A stretch of 64,000 bases of DNA from positions 1 through 64,000 of the forward strand of contig JAAZFC010000020.1 in assembly GCA_012511955.1 (NCBI GenBank), written 5' to 3'. This DNA comes from Fibrobacter sp. Its GTDB lineage: Bacteria > Fibrobacterota > Fibrobacteria > Fibrobacterales > Fibrobacteraceae. Shown here piece after piece: positions 35,730 through 43,330 of this stretch. Under the pieces are notes generated by a model. The model saw nothing but the letters and a program-made list of their open reading frames with translations. It did no database searches and was not told the origin of the DNA. The translations under genes and the position numbers were made by a program. The first letter of the stretch is position 1. Each line of letters opens with the position of its first letter.

Positions 35730-35732
35730 AAA

Positions 35733-35805
35733 TACCCCCACCGCGACTCGAACGCAGATCTAACCCTTAGGAGGGGCTTGCTCTATCCAGTTGAGCTATG
35801 GGGGC
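35733..35805 (-). tRNA. tRNA-Arg(CCU)
   Basis: On the minus strand a 73-nt cloverleaf: acceptor GCCCCCA with TGGGGGT (first pair G-U) and discriminator A, D-arm GCTC-AACTGGATA-GAGC, anticodon stem AGCCC/GGGTT around CTCCTAA giving anticodon CCT, variable loop AGAT, and T-arm CTGCG-TTCGAGT-CGCGG. CCA is not encoded. It follows the small basic protein gene on the same strand by five bases and is probably processed from a shared transcript. Confidence 0.93.
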
Positions 35806-35810
35806 AAATT

Positions 35811-36056
35811 TTATTTTTTTTGCGTGTCTTTAGCAAATTCTTTGGAAGCTTGTTGCACTTTGGGATTGGACATTAGTTTACGGATTTTTTTCTTTTGATT
35901 TTCTTCCACAGATTTCCGGAGTTTGCCTGCTAAGTCATCACCTAAAGAATCAAAAATAGATTCTTTAAAAGTCCCAGAGGCTTTAGGTGCGCTTGTTCGA
36001 GGTTTGGAAAAATTCTTTTTACTTTTATTTTTTCTTTTTTTGTGCTCAGCACTCAT
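35811..36056 (-). CDS. Small basic hypothetical protein
   Basis: An 81-residue, strongly basic protein (Lys/Arg/Ser-rich start, then a helix near residues 30-75). There is no signal peptide and no family I recognise. Its size and charge are compatible with nucleic-acid or ribosome binding, but this is only composition. It lies between gmk (66 bases upstream) and tRNA-Arg (5 bases downstream) on the same strand. The coding call rests on codon pattern, a clean ATG and the fit in the operon. Confidence 0.55.
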   Translation of the reverse strand: MSAEHKKRKNKSKKNFSKPRTSAPKASGTFKESIFDSLGDDLAGKLRKSVEENQKKKIRKLMSNPKVQQASKEFAKDTQKK

Positions 36057-36121
36057 TCTGCAACCTCACGATGATTTATAAACCACCGCAATTTACAAAA
36101 ATAACTGAATATTTCAAGTTA

Positions 36122-36685
36122 TTAGAGATAAAGACTGATGATTTGGCTTAGTTTTTCGATGCTTTTGGCTAAATCATCGTTGATTATGGTGTGTTCGTAT
36201 TTGCCTTTTTTATGAGCAAATTCTATTTCTTTGCGTGCATTTTCTAAGCGGGTTTTAATAACCTCTTCAGAGTCAGAACCTCTCGCTCTGAGTCGTTCTT
36301 CTAGCACTTCTAAATTGGGCGGTAAAATTAATAGTCCCACGGCTTGAGGATACACTAAGTCAAAATTAGGTTTGCCAAAAACATCTATATCAAAAATTAA
36401 GCTAATTCCAGCTTCAAGTTTATCTGCAACAAATTGCTTGGGTGTTCCATAATAATTACCATGTACTAAATTCCATTCCACTAATTCTTGGTTGGCAATC
36501 ATTTTTTTAAAATCTTCTACGCTGTGAAAAAAATAATGCTTGCCATTTTCTTCTCCAGGTCTTGGCGGCCTAGTGGTGGCAGAAATAGAGTATTCTATTT
36601 GAGGAAAATGCTTTAAAATATGGTCTTTTAAGGTGGTTTTCCCAGCTCCGGATGCAGCTGACATAACAAAAAGCTGAGCGGACAT
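36122..36685 (-). CDS. gmk: Guanylate kinase
   Basis: A 187-residue guanylate kinase. The P-loop is SAASGAGKTT (Lys16), the GMP-binding lid has SATTRPPRPGEENGKHYFF, and EWNLVHGNYYGTP and DIDVFG follow. It phosphorylates GMP to GDP with ATP. The P-loop Pro of the usual GPSGAGKS is replaced by Ala, a tolerated change. Its ATG overlaps the last base of the small membrane protein gene, tying it to the glycosylation genes upstream. Confidence 0.96.
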   Translation of the reverse strand: MSAQLFVMSAASGAGKTTLKDHILKHFPQIEYSISATTRPPRPGEENGKHYFFHSVEDFKKMIANQELVEWNLVHGNYYGTPKQFVADKLEAGISLIFDIDVFGKPNFDLVYPQAVGLLILPPNLEVLEERLRARGSDSEEVIKTRLENARKEIEFAHKKGKYEHTIINDDLAKSIEKLSQIISLYL

Positions 36686-36969
36686 TAAGATTTTCCTTTA
36701 CTAGTGCGCACCAATGGAATGGCAAGCAAAGCTTCTTGACGAAGTTTATGATCCATAGCATTTATAAGGCGTAAACGGTTTTGTTTAAACATGTTTAGAT
36801 AGATATTAATACGCGTTTCTGCTTCAGTTTTGGCTAAGCTTTCAAAACGGTCTAAAAGATGATTGATAGTGCCAATGGAATGCATCATTAATGACACAAA
36901 AATGACTGTGCAACCCATAAGTGTGCTAGCCATAAGTAAGGTTAGTTTAATTTCAGGAGTCCATGTCAT
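36685..36969 (-). CDS. Small single-pass membrane protein
   Basis: A 94-residue protein with one membrane helix near residues 9-30 and a cytoplasmic or periplasmic helical tail rich in Arg, Lys and Glu. No family recognised. It overlaps the upstream GT2 gene by 17 bases and gmk by one base, so it is embedded in an operon of polyprenyl-phosphate glycosyltransferase, this protein and gmk. It might be a small accessory subunit of the glycosyltransferase, but the only evidence is position. Confidence 0.6.
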   Translation of the reverse strand: MTWTPEIKLTLLMASTLMGCTVIFVSLMMHSIGTINHLLDRFESLAKTEAETRINIYLNMFKQNRLRLINAMDHKLRQEALLAIPLVRTSKGKS

Positions 36970-37894
36970 ATTTTTTACCTCGGGAGCTCTTATCTAATAT
37001 ATATAAAGGTCTTTGTTTAATCTCTTCATATATACGGCCGATATATTCTCCTAAAATACCAATGGTAATAAGTTGTACGCCGCCGAGAAAAACCACAGCG
37101 ATTATTATAGAAGCCCAACCATCAGTGGTGGTTGTGGGATGAAGTAATTTTTGCGCAAAACTCCAAACGCCTAAAGCAAAGCTAATTGCGGTGGCCCACA
37201 TGCCTAAAACCAAAGAAAATTTTAGGGGAGCGGTGCTAAAAGAGGTAATGCCATCAATGGCCAGTCCCATCATTTTGCGCAAAGGATATTTTGTGGTTCC
37301 TGCTTCTCTTTTGGCGCGATCGTATTGTATTCCCGTGTGCTTAAAACCTACCCAGCATACTAAACCTCGTAAAAATCTGGAGCGCTCTGGTAAGCGATTA
37401 ATGTTATCCACCACGGCGCGATCCATAAGGCGGAAATCTCCTGTATCCACAGGGATTTTTATACTGGTTAAGCTGTTTAAAATGCGATAGAACCAGCGGG
37501 CGGTGATAAGTTTAAACCAGCTTTCTCCCTGGCGCTTTCTTCTTTGGGCATAGACCACATGGTAGCCTTCACGCCATTTACTTAGCATTTCTAAAATTAG
37601 CTCAGGGGGATCTTGTAAATCTCCGTCAATTATCACCACCGCATCCCCTTGGGCGTGATTTAAACCTGCGCTAAAAGCCGCTTGATGACCAAAGTTGCGC
37701 GAAAAGCTCAATACCTTGTGTGGGGAGTCTTCAGGGATAAGATTTTCTAAAATTTCTCGGGTTTTATCAGTAGAGCCATCATTGATAAAAAGCAGTTCGT
37801 ATTCCAAATCTTTTAATACATCAACTAAAGTAGTATAGGTTTTGGCTGCTATTTCTTCTTCATTGTACATGGGAACTATAACAGATAAAAGCAT
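36953..37894 (-). CDS. GtrB/DPM1-like polyprenyl-phosphate glycosyltransferase (GT2)
   Basis: A 313-residue GT2 enzyme. The GT-A catalytic domain has SVIVPMYNEEE, FINDGSTDKT, and the metal-binding DGDLQDPPE, plus DTGDFRLMDR and KRQGESWFK; two C-terminal membrane helices (near 225-250 and 262-285) end in a cytoplasmic tail, the GtrB/DPMS arrangement. Such enzymes load a sugar from a nucleotide donor onto undecaprenyl phosphate. The preceding gene on the same strand is a GT-C enzyme that would use exactly that lipid-linked sugar on the periplasmic side. Four bases separate them. Confidence 0.88.
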   Translation of the reverse strand: MLLSVIVPMYNEEEIAAKTYTTLVDVLKDLEYELLFINDGSTDKTREILENLIPEDSPHKVLSFSRNFGHQAAFSAGLNHAQGDAVVIIDGDLQDPPELILEMLSKWREGYHVVYAQRRKRQGESWFKLITARWFYRILNSLTSIKIPVDTGDFRLMDRAVVDNINRLPERSRFLRGLVCWVGFKHTGIQYDRAKREAGTTKYPLRKMMGLAIDGITSFSTAPLKFSLVLGMWATAISFALGVWSFAQKLLHPTTTTDGWASIIIAVVFLGGVQLITIGILGEYIGRIYEEIKQRPLYILDKSSRGKKYDMDS

Positions 37895-37898
37895 ATTA

Positions 37899-40496
37899 TC
37901 ACCTAAATAAAAGAGGTTCTAGCCAGTTGGCATGGTCAAAGTTTTTGTTTTGCAAAGAATCAACCTGTAATTGTAACACATTTATTCCTTCCACAGAAAT
38001 TTCAGCGGGGATAATTTGGTCTCCTTTAACAATTTGCTCCCAAATTAGCTTATTATCTCCCAAAATTCTAAACTTCATGCCATCTCCGCCTAAATCTTCA
38101 TCATCTTGGCCTACCAAAACGCTAAATTTTTGGTATTGCCCCAACAGTTCATATTCTATATAAGATTGGGCGTGGGTGCCTAAACCGTTTTCAAAAGATT
38201 GCCCATTAACCGTCAGTATATTGCCGTTTACTGAACGGTTTTTCATAAGTTTGCCCCAACTTTGTTGCTGAATTTTAGGGCTTAAATCTGTAAGCTTGGT
38301 TATTTGACTCTGCAAAGGGAAAAAACTTCTGATGCTCTTGGTGACGATTACTTGGTTTTTGAGGGTGTCTAAAATGCTCACCTTGGCATTGTTGTAGCCA
38401 GCTTTGAGTGAGTCATAATCGAAATACTTTGTGAAAAAACCAGTGCTAAAGGGTAAATTGCTAATTAATTGATCATTAATATAAACTAGCTTGCGCCAGG
38501 GCTTGCCAGAGTTGAGCTCTGCTATTTCATATTCCAACAAGAGTTTGGAATGGGCAGAATCTAAGGTAAAAGAATTGATTTGCAAAAGCTTCTCTACATT
38601 AAAATCGCGGACATTGCCCATACGAGCAATGTTTAAGCGATAATTATTAGTAATTAGAGTGCTAAAAATCATTTGGTGTTCGAATTTATTTTCAAATTGG
38701 TCACAAACACTACCAATTCGCCGTTCCACGGCTTTTTTGTGCCAGGTTTCCCTATCCCAGCAGTCTAAACCCCGCACATAATAAACTTCGTTTTGATATT
38801 TATCCAACAGATTTTGCAGTTCTCCTGCAGACATTCTATTGATAGCGTTGTAGTGCATGGCAGAATGGCCGTATCCTATAAAATGCCAAGGCCGAGAATA
38901 AATAAAGAGACGGTCTTTTTGGGGTTGAGTTTTTAGCCATTGCAAAATTTGGTATTCTTCTGTGGCCAAATGGTTGCGATTGTACATAATATTTGCTTTA
39001 AAACTTTCTTGATGATTTAAAGTTAAGCCAGCAATGACTATGGAACAGGCTAAGGCTAGGGTTAGAGTAATTCCCTCTTTTTGCAGCGATGGTTTGTAGT
39101 TGCTAATTAAAGGAATTAAAGTAAAGATAAGCCAATTTAAGAGATAGGCGCTTAAAAAAGCGATGGTGGGGAATATCACTAAGGCATAGCGTTGGTTAAT
39201 TTCGATGGTGAAATCCCCAGAAACATTTTCAAAAACCATATAGCTTTGAATGTGATACAGTAGTAAAAATCCAAAGATTTTAAGAGCAAATTTATCTTTG
39301 CGTATCGCTTGTATTATAAGCGCGATTAGTCCACCCAAGGCTAGCCAGGTGGAACTTGTTAAAAAGGGGTTAGTTAGTAGTCCATTAGCTTGTAATGGGC
39401 TTTGGGTCATCACCTTCCAATTAACTGCGATATGCTTAAAAAAGTGTCCATGGGCTTCAAACTCCCCCCCTTGAAAACCATAGCCCTGATAATAACTAAT
39501 GGTGAGTAAAATAGGAATGGAAAAAATGGAAAGAGTGCTTATAAAGGCAGGAAAACGCAGGTCTTTTTTAGATAATTGCTTGTAAACAGCAGGAATTATA
39601 AAAGCAGCTAAACAAAATACGGTTTCTTGACGGGTTTGCCCAAAAAATGCTAGAACTATGGCTAGTAATGTCCAATGCCGTACGGTGTCTTTGGTCCAAG
39701 CCCAGTGCATTACCAATAAAGAAAGTGCTGAAAGAAAAACATAGAGAGGCTCCACCGAACTAGAGCGAAATTGGAACATGACAGTGGGCTGAAACATTAG
39801 CGCCACAGTGCCTACCAAGGCTAAAAGCTTGTTTTGAGACCAAGCTAAAAGCGCCCAAAAGAATACTAAAGCACTCAAGGCAAATAAAATGATGTGAAAG
39901 GCGAAGATCCATTGTAAATCTTTACCAAAAATAGGCATTCCCAAAGCGTAAATATACGACAAGCCAAAAGCTTTAAAATTATTGGCGTGGGCGGTGCAAT
40001 TTAGCTTGCCTTGGACAAATTCACCTTCATCACAAGACCCAGCAATTTTATTGTGATAAAGGTTTTGGGCAGCGCTGAGCATAATAGATTCATCGCTCTG
40101 CACCCGGTGGCGACCTTCTATCCAAAAGCTAGTGGCAAAAACGGCAATAGCTGTAAAAGTCAAAAATACCAGCCACCAATTTTTACCAGGGTTGAGCTCT
40201 TTAAGATAGCTTTTGGCATCTTCTCGCAAATCTATCAGCAAAATAACAGTTAACATGCCTTGGATGGAAAAAAGCCAAAAAGCGAGGTTTAGGTCTAATT
40301 TGCCAATCAAAGCTTTGTTTTCGGCACCTGCAAGTTGAGAATTGCCTAAAAATGCGATAAGTAGGGGGATTCCTAAGCTAAATAGCAGAGAAATAATGGC
40401 AACAGGATGAATTGCGTTCTTTAATAATGTGCGAATTTTTGTCATTAAATGAAATATAACCAAAGCTTTAGAACTTGGAGGTTTGGAAATTACCAT
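37899..40496 (-). CDS. GT-C (GT39-like) membrane glycosyltransferase with C-terminal NPCBM domain (second copy)
   Basis: An 865-residue paralogue of the protein at 16449-18947. It has about 12-13 membrane helices, an Asp-bearing first loop (RVQSDESIMLSAAQNLY), a periplasmic region with IYSRPWHFIG and YVRGLDCWDRE, and a final NPCBM module (FENGLGTHAQSYIEY, VGQDDEDLGGDGMKF, FDHANW). It probably transfers a sugar from polyprenyl phosphate made by the adjacent GT2 enzyme to a periplasmic acceptor, with the NPCBM module binding glycan. An alternative ATG at 40445 (MTKIRTLL) is about as likely as the one used here; neither has a clear ribosome-binding site. Divergent from tkt. Confidence 0.82.
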   Translation of the reverse strand: MVISKPPSSKALVIFHLMTKIRTLLKNAIHPVAIISLLFSLGIPLLIAFLGNSQLAGAENKALIGKLDLNLAFWLFSIQGMLTVILLIDLREDAKSYLKELNPGKNWWLVFLTFTAIAVFATSFWIEGRHRVQSDESIMLSAAQNLYHNKIAGSCDEGEFVQGKLNCTAHANNFKAFGLSYIYALGMPIFGKDLQWIFAFHIILFALSALVFFWALLAWSQNKLLALVGTVALMFQPTVMFQFRSSSVEPLYVFLSALSLLVMHWAWTKDTVRHWTLLAIVLAFFGQTRQETVFCLAAFIIPAVYKQLSKKDLRFPAFISTLSIFSIPILLTISYYQGYGFQGGEFEAHGHFFKHIAVNWKVMTQSPLQANGLLTNPFLTSSTWLALGGLIALIIQAIRKDKFALKIFGFLLLYHIQSYMVFENVSGDFTIEINQRYALVIFPTIAFLSAYLLNWLIFTLIPLISNYKPSLQKEGITLTLALACSIVIAGLTLNHQESFKANIMYNRNHLATEEYQILQWLKTQPQKDRLFIYSRPWHFIGYGHSAMHYNAINRMSAGELQNLLDKYQNEVYYVRGLDCWDRETWHKKAVERRIGSVCDQFENKFEHQMIFSTLITNNYRLNIARMGNVRDFNVEKLLQINSFTLDSAHSKLLLEYEIAELNSGKPWRKLVYINDQLISNLPFSTGFFTKYFDYDSLKAGYNNAKVSILDTLKNQVIVTKSIRSFFPLQSQITKLTDLSPKIQQQSWGKLMKNRSVNGNILTVNGQSFENGLGTHAQSYIEYELLGQYQKFSVLVGQDDEDLGGDGMKFRILGDNKLIWEQIVKGDQIIPAEISVEGINVLQLQVDSLQNKNFDHANWLEPLLFR

Positions 40497-40533
40497 TATC
40501 TAGTTAAATTTGACTTCTTTAATAGAGGTGAAA

Positions 40534-42615
40534 GTGCAAAATTCTGTGATTTTAAAAACTGCTGACAATATTAGTGTCCTTTCTGCGGCTATGGTGCAAA
40601 AAGCTAAATCCGGTCATCCAGGTGGAGCTATGGGGGCTGCTGATTTTACATCTGTATTGTTTGGTGAGTTTTTGCGCTGGAATCCAGACGACCCCCAATG
40701 GGCTGGTCGCGATAGATTTTATATGGATCCCGGGCACATGTCACCTTTGCTGTACTCTATTTTGCACATTACTCAGCGTTTGGAAATGGATTCATTGCTT
40801 AATTTTAGGCAATTGGGTAGCAATACTCCAGGTCATCCAGAGTTAGATCCGCTAGTGGGCATTGAAAATACTTCTGGACCTTTGGGCTTAGGGCATGGCT
40901 TAGCTTTAGGTTCTGCGGTGGCAGAACGCTTTATGCGCGAGCGCTTTGGCGATATTCATGCTCATAAAACTGTGGTGTTAATTTCTGATGGGGGCATCCA
41001 AGAAGAAATAGCCTACGGTGTGGGGCGCATTGCAGGGCACCTCAAATTAAATGATTTTATCATGTTTTACGACTCCAATGATGTGCAGCTATCTTCTCTT
41101 TGCGAAGATGTTATGACCCATAGTGTGCGCAAACAGTACGAATCCTGGGGCTGGAATGTCATAGAAATAGACGGTTACGACATAGATTCTTGTCGCAGTG
41201 CTTTGCAAACAGCTTGGGATGAAAAAGAAAAACCCACTTTGATAATTGGCGATACTACTATAGGTAAAGGGGTGCGCACCAGTGATGGCGAACTGTGGGA
41301 AGGACAAATATCTGTGCATGGACAGCCTTTAGATGCTGCTGGAGCTTCTACTGCTGCAACCATCGAGGGTTTAGGGGGAAATCCTGAAAATCCTTTTGTA
41401 ATAGATGTAGAAGTTCAAGAGGCTTTTGCGGCTCGCATTGAAGAATTACGCGTTCAAGCGCAAAAATGGCAAGAAACTAAAAGACAGTGGGATTCAGAAA
41501 ACCCTGAATTATCAACCCAACTTAAGCAATGGCTTAGTGGTAAAGCTCCCGAAATCAATTTATCTACCCTTCCCCAAAAAGAAGGGGTGGCTACGCGAGT
41601 GAGTTCGGGAACTGTACTTAGTTGGTTGGCAGATAATGTGAAAAATATTATTGCCAGTAGTGCGGATTTATCAAATTCCGACAACACCCAAGCATTTTTA
41701 GATAAAACAGGGATTTTTATGCCTGATAATTTTAACGGTGCTTTTTTACAGCCAGGAGTGGCTGAGCTTACCATGGCTAGCATGGCTGCAGGTATGGCCT
41801 TGCATGGTGGTATCATTCCCGTTTGTGCCACTTTCTTCGTGTTCTCTGACTTTATGAAGCCCGCCATCCGTTTAGCTACGCTCATGGGCTTACCTGTGAA
41901 ATATGTCTTTACCCATGATTCTTTTAGAGTAGGTGAAGATGGTCCTACCCATCAACCCATTGAGCACGAAGCGCAAATTCGTTTATTAGAACTTTTGACC
42001 CGGGAAGATGGGAGTTCTGAGTTGTTGGTATTGCGTCCCGCCGATGCTTTTGAAACCAATGTGGCATGGCAAATGGCCATGGAAAACACCACATCGCCCA
42101 CGGTTTTGATATTTACCCGTCAAAATGTTGAAACTTTAACTTTGCATGCAGAAAAAAATCGCCAAGAAGCCGCAGAAAAGTGTCGTCAAGGGGCTTATGT
42201 GGTTTCTGATAACAGCGGTGGAAAACCAGACTTAACTTTAGTGGCCAATGGATCCGATGTGAATCTTTGTCACGCCGCCGCCGAAATTTTGCGCAGGGAA
42301 GATAAGTTGGTACGAGTGGTGAGTATGATTTCGCCACGGCTATTTCAACAGCAAGATCAAACTTTGCGCGATAGTGTTTTGCCTCCTTGGCGCCCAGTAT
42401 TAGCCTTATCTTCAGGCTTGCCTTTGGTTTTTGACAAAGTAGTGGGACCCATGGGAAAAACTGTTGGTTTAGAAAGGTTTGGTTGCTCAGGCCCCTTTAC
42501 AGTGTTAGAAGAATATTTTGGTTTTACACCTGAAGTTGTGGCAGAGCAGGGAAGAAAATATTTAGCAGAATTTAAAATTTCCTGTGATTCTATGCGAGTA
42601 GAATTAGGTTTTTAA
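40534..42615 (+). CDS. tkt: Transketolase, Bacteroidota-type variant
   Basis: A 693-residue full-length transketolase: N-terminal thiamine-diphosphate domain with SGHPGGAMGAADF and the metal/TPP motif SDGGIQEEIAYG with a downstream Asn in YDSNDVQLSS; pyrimidine domain with LQPGVAE (Glu) and DGPTHQPIEHEA; and a C-terminal domain. The RDRFYMDPGHMSPLLYS segment differs from the usual SAGHGS form and is the variant I associate with Bacteroidota. It moves two-carbon units in the pentose phosphate pathway. I start at the GTG 40534 because AGAGG lies six bases before it; longer TTG/GTG starts upstream are less supported. Confidence 0.9.
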   Translation: MQNSVILKTADNISVLSAAMVQKAKSGHPGGAMGAADFTSVLFGEFLRWNPDDPQWAGRDRFYMDPGHMSPLLYSILHITQRLEMDSLLNFRQLGSNTPGHPELDPLVGIENTSGPLGLGHGLALGSAVAERFMRERFGDIHAHKTVVLISDGGIQEEIAYGVGRIAGHLKLNDFIMFYDSNDVQLSSLCEDVMTHSVRKQYESWGWNVIEIDGYDIDSCRSALQTAWDEKEKPTLIIGDTTIGKGVRTSDGELWEGQISVHGQPLDAAGASTAATIEGLGGNPENPFVIDVEVQEAFAARIEELRVQAQKWQETKRQWDSENPELSTQLKQWLSGKAPEINLSTLPQKEGVATRVSSGTVLSWLADNVKNIIASSADLSNSDNTQAFLDKTGIFMPDNFNGAFLQPGVAELTMASMAAGMALHGGIIPVCATFFVFSDFMKPAIRLATLMGLPVKYVFTHDSFRVGEDGPTHQPIEHEAQIRLLELLTREDGSSELLVLRPADAFETNVAWQMAMENTTSPTVLIFTRQNVETLTLHAEKNRQEAAEKCRQGAYVVSDNSGGKPDLTLVANGSDVNLCHAAAEILRREDKLVRVVSMISPRLFQQQDQTLRDSVLPPWRPVLALSSGLPLVFDKVVGPMGKTVGLERFGCSGPFTVLEEYFGFTPEVVAEQGRKYLAEFKISCDSMRVELGF

Positions 42616-42621
42616 CAGTAA

Positions 42622-43116
42622 TTATTGCTCTTTAAGCTTTTGATAGTCTGACAGATGCTGTTCCATTTCTACAGCGTCCATATAGAAACTCACTTTGTCT
42701 GAGCGATCAATGGCACCCATGTTGGTGAAAAACCTTCGTAAATCCAAGCGGTCGCGGCTACATTCCCATGCTAAATTTGCATTGTTCTTCAATGCTATTT
42801 GCTCTAGTTTTAAAAAGATATTAGTGCCTACAGATTTTTTTCGCCATAAGGGTTGTACATATAAATCCTCTAAATAAAGAGTTTTTTTGCCTTTCCAAGC
42901 AGAGTACATGGTAAACCATAGGGCAAAACCCACAGCTTCATCGTTTTTCCAAGCCAACAAAGCTTGAAAGGCTGGACAATTGCCAAAAGCATCTTCGGTT
43001 AACTGTTCTACCGTAGAGCTAACTTCATTTTGACTGCCATATTCTAAGGCGGACTCCAAAATGAGTTCATGCAATAAAGGCATGGTGTCAGGGGTAACTA
43101 ATTTGTATGTAAACAT
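42622..43116 (-). CDS. GNAT-family N-acetyltransferase
   Basis: A 164-residue GNAT protein. The acetyl-CoA core has LYLEDLYVQPLWRKKSVGTNIFLKLEQIA, in which the usual R/Q-x-x-G-x-G/A loop is R-K-K-S-V-G, followed by an NLAWECSRDR strand and RRFFTNMGA. The pattern resembles spermidine/spermine and thialysine acetyltransferases (SAT2-like), but the substrate is not determined. I start at the ATG 43116, which has AAGGA five bases upstream; an ATG ten codons earlier (43146) has no ribosome-binding site. Ends six bases from convergent tkt. Confidence 0.8.
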   Translation of the reverse strand: MFTYKLVTPDTMPLLHELILESALEYGSQNEVSSTVEQLTEDAFGNCPAFQALLAWKNDEAVGFALWFTMYSAWKGKKTLYLEDLYVQPLWRKKSVGTNIFLKLEQIALKNNANLAWECSRDRLDLRRFFTNMGAIDRSDKVSFYMDAVEMEQHLSDYQKLKEQ

Positions 43117-43179
43117 AGCATCCTTGGAACGAAGTAAATCTGACATTATTAAGAAAATAGCTTTTTAAAAAATAAAAGC

Positions 43180-43206
43180 TAAAGATTGTTAAAAAACTGC
43201 CGATAA
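43180..43206 (+). promoter_or_regulatory. Sigma-28 (FliA) flagellar promoter of flagellin
   Basis: TAAAGATT (43180-43187), exactly 11 bases, then GCCGATAA (43199-43206). The classical sigma-28 consensus is TAAAGTTT-N11-GCCGATAA, so the -10 element is perfect and the -35 element has one mismatch. Transcription should start near 43213, giving a 5' leader of about 118 bases before the flagellin ATG. This is strong evidence that the genome encodes a FliA-type factor and a full flagellar cascade. Confidence 0.85.
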
Positions 43207-43213
43207 ATATAAT
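43186..43213 (+). promoter_or_regulatory. Overlapping sigma-70-like promoter before flagellin
   Basis: TTGTTA (43186-43191), a 16-base spacer and a perfect TATAAT (43208-43213) overlap the sigma-28 promoter. If used, transcription would start about seven bases further downstream. In AT-rich DNA this could be chance; the two could also compete. Confidence 0.35.
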
Positions 43214-43259
43214 GGGAAGATTATGTCTTATTTGATATAATTAAGATAAATTATAAACA

Positions 43260-43326
43260 GGGGGAAACCCCAGTTGGAGAAAGGAATCTCCTCCTTCAAA
43301 CAGGCACGGATGTCTGAATCGGAGGA
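43260..43326 (+). promoter_or_regulatory. Structured flagellin leader with candidate CsrA-binding sites
   Basis: Three elements lie in a row. GGGG-GAAA-CCCC (43260-43271) is a hairpin capped by a GNRA tetraloop. GGAGA-AAGGAA-TCTCC (43276-43291) displays GGA in a six-base loop, the structure CsrA prefers. CACGGATGT (43305-43313) matches the core of the CsrA consensus (ACARGGAUGU-like), and the Shine-Dalgarno GGAGGA (43321-43326) adds a third GGA 5 bases before the ATG. This resembles the Bacillus hag leader, where CsrA bridges an upstream site and the ribosome-binding site. Confidence 0.5.
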
Positions 43327-43330
43327 TTAC

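Noticed and set aside
43274-43330. TTG start that would extend flagellin by 19 residues
   Set aside because: The stretch forms leader hairpins and lies upstream of a perfect Shine-Dalgarno sequence placed before the ATG at 43331, which gives the normal flagellin N-terminus.
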